Of a stretch of DNA of 35,669 nt, positions 34,101-35,669 are shown piece by piece. Location of the stretch: NCBI GenBank assembly GCA_017554235.1, contig JAFZIV010000033.1, positions 1-35,669 of the forward strand, written 5' to 3'. The translations under genes were made by a program, and so were the position numbers. The notes beneath the pieces are model-generated. The model saw only the letters and a program-made list of their open reading frames with translations, was not told the DNA's origin and did no database searches. Every line of letters starts with the position of its first letter. The stretch's first letter is position 1. Source of the stretch: Selenomonadaceae bacterium. Its GTDB lineage: Bacteria; Bacillota; Negativicutes; Selenomonadales; Selenomonadaceae.

Positions 34101-35197
34101 TCATTGAATCTCTTGAAGACAGAATTTTAGGGCGTCATTTAGCGGAAGATATTTTCGACGCGGACGGAAATAAAGTTGCCGCTATCAATGATATGATTGA
34201 TAAAAATCTTGCCAAAAAGATTGTCGAGGTTAAAACGGCGGCGGGTAATCCTAAAGTTAAAATTCGTAGCGTATTAACTTGTAAATCTCAATTCGGCGTT
34301 TGCATAAAATGTTACGGACGTGACTTGGCGAATCAAGCACCTGTTGAAGTCGGCGAGGCTGTAGGAATTATTGCCGCGCAATCTATCGGTGAACCCGGTA
34401 CGCAGTTGACGATGAGAACTTTCCACACGGGCGGCGTTGCCGGTGATGATATTACTCAAGGTCTGCCGCGTGTCGAGGAACTTTTTGAGGCGCGTAAACC
34501 GAAACACAATGCGATTATCGCTGAAGTTGACGGCGAAGTTTTCATGGGCGTCAATGAAAAGAATGACTTGCCGCAAATTACGATTAAGCCGGAAATTGGT
34601 AACCCGCGTGAATATACCATTCCGTTCACTTCGCGCAGATTGGTTGAAGAAGGCGATACTGTAACGGCGGGACAACCTTTGACTGAAGGCGCGAAAAATC
34701 CTCATGATATTTTACGTGTCTGCGGTCTTAAGGAGACGCAACGTTATCTTGTCTACGAAGTTCAGAAAGTTTACAAGTCGCAGGGTGTTGAGATTAACGA
34801 CAAGCATATCGAAGTTATTGTCCGTCAAATGTTGCACAAAGTTAAGATTGAAGAATCAGGCGCGACAGAATTTTTGCCGGGCGAATTTGTAGACATAAAT
34901 GTTTTTGAAGCGGCGAATACAAAGGCGATTGAAGCAGGTAAAATGCCCGCCGTTGCCAAGCCGATTCTGTTGGGAATTACGAAGGCGTCATTGGCAACTG
35001 ATTCATTCTTAAGCGCGGCAAGTTTCCAAGAGACTACGAAAGTTTTAACGGACGCGGCGATTAAGGGAAAAGTTGATCCGCTGATTGGCTTGAAAGAAAA
35101 TGTTATCATCGGCAAACTTATTCCTGCGGGTACGGGTATGTCGCGCTATCGTGACTTAGAAGTTGTCGACCTTGCTGCTAATGAATCTGACATGTAA
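31166..35197 (+). CDS. rpoC: RNA polymerase beta' subunit
   Basis: Catalytic subunit of RNA polymerase. 1343 aa, start ATG 31166 with AAAGGGA upstream. The N-terminal zinc site has Cys60, Cys62, Cys75 and Cys78. The catalytic Mg motif [11 protein letters not shown] is near residue 455. The second zinc site ([11 protein letters not shown]) is near 1040, and the trigger-loop region ([16 protein letters not shown]) follows. The protein is about 140 residues longer than B. subtilis RpoC (about 1199). Much of the extra length lies between residues about 830 and 1030, where the block [14 protein letters not shown] recurs as [14 protein letters not shown] about 150 residues later, suggesting an internal duplication. 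rpoB is absent upstream, replaced by a divergent oxidoreductase gene, which is unusual. Confidence 0.98.
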   Translation: MLDVNVFDSMRVGLASPEKIREWSHGEVKKPETINYRTLKPERDGLFCERIFGPTRDWECHCGKYKRVRDKGVICDRCGVEVTRAKVRRERMGHIELAAPVSHIWYFKGIPSRMGLILDISPRNLEKVLYFASYIVLEAPENVIVNDKSEKKIEKKQLLNETEYRMACERYGRRNFKVGMGAEAIQYLLKELDLDEMSQQLREELKTAASQKRIRAIRRLEVVEAFRKSGNRPEWMIMEVIPVIPPELRPMVQLDGGRFATSDLNDLYRRVINRNNRLKRLLNLEAPDIIVRNEKRMLQEAVDALIDNGRRGRPVTGPGNRALKSLSDMLKGKQGRFRQNLLGKRVDYSGRSVIVVGPELKLHQCGLPKEMALELFKPFVMKKLSADGNTTIKAAKRKVERSEPIVWEVLEEVIKEHPVLLNRAPTLHRLGIQAFEPVLTEGRALRLHPLACTAYNADFDGDQMAIHLPLSAEAQAEARVLMLAANHILAPKDGKPIIVPTQDMVLGTYYMTTVRPKAKGEGKIVTGIEEALMAQKQGVLDLQAEITARMNVEELPANVRKEIPSGYVLVKTSLGRMIFNEKLKPSLRYCKKLDDGSWQYGKVMNKKELGKLVAACFDEFGATVTAEVIDEVKNLGYHHACLAGMTVAISDVIVPPKKKDIIAETKKKVERVEKQFRQGLLSDEERYQKVVDFWNKATEDVADAMMENMDPFNPIFMMADSGARGNKQQMRQLAGMRGLMADPSGKIIDLPITANFREGLSVSDYFISSHGARKGLADTALRTADSGYLTRRLVDVAQDVIVREEDCDVSTINLKLERALLADETFDAIEILRDSLLGRILAKDIINEELGEVVIARDTVLDDKSLEKIGELGVETVTLRGRSLTSPNSASHSLVHETIILGTRDESKREEIRHEFIHEILDKELAKPVELYYDTYEEGEHLTHEMIEELLDSDIGEIFVRNNTVRGIEVEAITEGTGVIESLEDRILGRHLAEDIFDADGNKVAAINDMIDKNLAKKIVEVKTAAGNPKVKIRSVLTCKSQFGVCIKCYGRDLANQAPVEVGEAVGIIAAQSIGEPGTQLTMRTFHTGGVAGDDITQGLPRVEELFEARKPKHNAIIAEVDGEVFMGVNEKNDLPQITIKPEIGNPREYTIPFTSRRLVEEGDTVTAGQPLTEGAKNPHDILRVCGLKETQRYLVYEVQKVYKSQGVEINDKHIEVIVRQMLHKVKIEESGATEFLPGEFVDINVFEAANTKAIEAGKMPAVAKPILLGITKASLATDSFLSAASFQETTKVLTDAAIKGKVDPLIGLKENVIIGKLIPAGTGMSRYRDLEVVDLAANESDM

Positions 35198-35225
35198 TTT
35201 TGTAGCTTAATTGAGGTGAAAAATT

Positions 35226-35538
35226 TTGCGGCTTTACATTGCCGAAAAGCCGAGTATGGCACGGGAAATTGCCGCGTGTTTGAAAAATCCAAAGCAAGGT
35301 AAAGGTTACATTGAAACGGATGGCGGAGTTGTGACGTGGCTTTTTGGTCACGTCCTCCGTCAAGTTGAACCTGATGCTTACGACGCGAAATATAAAATTT
35401 GGCGGCTTGAAGACCTTCCTATTGTTCCGCAAATTTGGAAGTTGGAAGTTGAGCCGAAAGCCGCCGAACAATTTAATGTTGTCAAAAATCTTATTCGTAA
35501 AGCTGATGAAATTGTTCACGCAGGAGACCCCGACCGCG
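35226..35538 (+). CDS. topB: DNA topoisomerase III, 5' exon (interrupted by group II intron)
   Basis: Type IA topoisomerase, N-terminal part only. TTG start at 35226 with GAGGTGA (35213-35219); 28 bases after rpoC. The protein begins with the Toprim motif LYIAEKPSMA, continues through WLFGHVLRQ and EIVHAGDPDR, then is cut at the first base of the codon after GDPDR, where the family has Glu (GDPDREGQ). From 35539 the DNA is group II intron. Splicing would restore the reading frame; without it only about 104 residues plus a short intron-encoded tail (ending at 35576) are made. The downstream exon is outside the window. Confidence 0.85.
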
Positions 35539-35669
35539 GTGCGACTTGTTCAGTAATGAAAAGTTACTGCGCCTAACAAAGGCGAACTGATAATTTGAAG
35601 AGTGGAAAGAAGGAGTAACGCCCTGAAACGCTCTACCTAATACTCCGACTGGCGGGTAACCGTCAGAAG
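35539..35669 (+). mobile_element. Group II intron, 5' end (domain I), incomplete
   Basis: Starts with the group II 5' consensus GTGCGAC at 35539. Local folds fit domain I: CAGTAA/TTACTG (35551-35569), GGAGT/ACTCC (about 35611-35648), and CTGGCGG-GTAA-CCGTCAG near 35649-35667. The orientation matches topB transcription, as required for splicing. The remaining domains, the reverse transcriptase and the 3' exon lie beyond the window edge. The insertion sits in the Toprim DxD motif of topB. Confidence 0.8.

Noticed and set aside
1-35669. tRNA or rRNA genes
   Set aside because: I looked for T-loop (GGTTCRANTCC) motifs with acceptor stems and for rRNA-like stretches and saw none.

Overview
The window reads as a chromosomal segment of an AT-rich anaerobic Firmicute. 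The best guess is a Negativicutes/Selenomonadales relative, based on the protein set: fructose PTS, tig-clpP-clpX plus lon, a PIN/TRAM protein of the YacL type, a long RpoC, and a repeat protein with an FDLQRF N-terminus. This placement is inference from remembered family resemblance; no 16S rRNA or other marker is present. Most genes are compact, with clear Shine-Dalgarno sequences, frequent GTG/TTG starts and hairpin-plus-T-run terminators.

Layout. 1-245: sequence that looks like an internal part of a group II intron (domains I-III), truncated. 404-1294 (-): HtpX membrane protease. 1295-1825: long noncoding gap with a possible insertion-sequence relic. 1826-7654 (+): fructose uptake locus, with 1-phosphofructokinase, a IIA-IIB PTS protein that stops where IIC would begin, four small secreted proteins of one family, then a complete IIABC fructose permease. 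7795-11654 (-): trigger factor, ClpP, a free-standing double ClpX-type zinc-finger protein, and ClpX. 11912-14524 (+): C-terminal processing protease and the YacL-like PIN/TRAM protein. 14677-19287 (+): a 1536-residue RTX-like repeat protein whose 3' end is a copy of the yacL 3' end. 19523-21844 (+): Lon. 21970-22557 (-): CheB methylesterase domain alone. 22777-26719: four genes resembling parts of a Firmicutes phage-tail-like (contractile injection) locus, two on each strand. 26973-29152 (+): TAXI-type solute-binding lipoprotein and a glycosyltransferase. 29138-30927 (-): KptA RNA phosphotransferase and a GltD/PreT-like oxidoreductase. 31166-35197 (+): rpoC without rpoB in front of it. 35226-end (+): topB, interrupted after its GDPDR motif by the 5' end of a group II intron that runs off the window.

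How the genes fit together. The core is protein quality control (HtpX, trigger factor, ClpXP, Ctp, Lon) with a fructose import and phosphorylation module. The accessory layer is surface or secreted material (four small secreted proteins, the RTX-like protein, the tail-like genes) and mobile or repetitive DNA. At least five intergenic gaps carry hairpin elements built on 7-bp periodic repeats, one of which supplies the C-terminal tail of a protein.

Most notable: the orphan double zinc-finger protein between clpP and clpX, the duplicated yacL 3' end flanking the RTX-like gene, the heptamer hairpin elements, a C8 tract that sets the reading frame of one secreted protein, the intron inside the TopB catalytic motif, and a duplicated module in RpoC.
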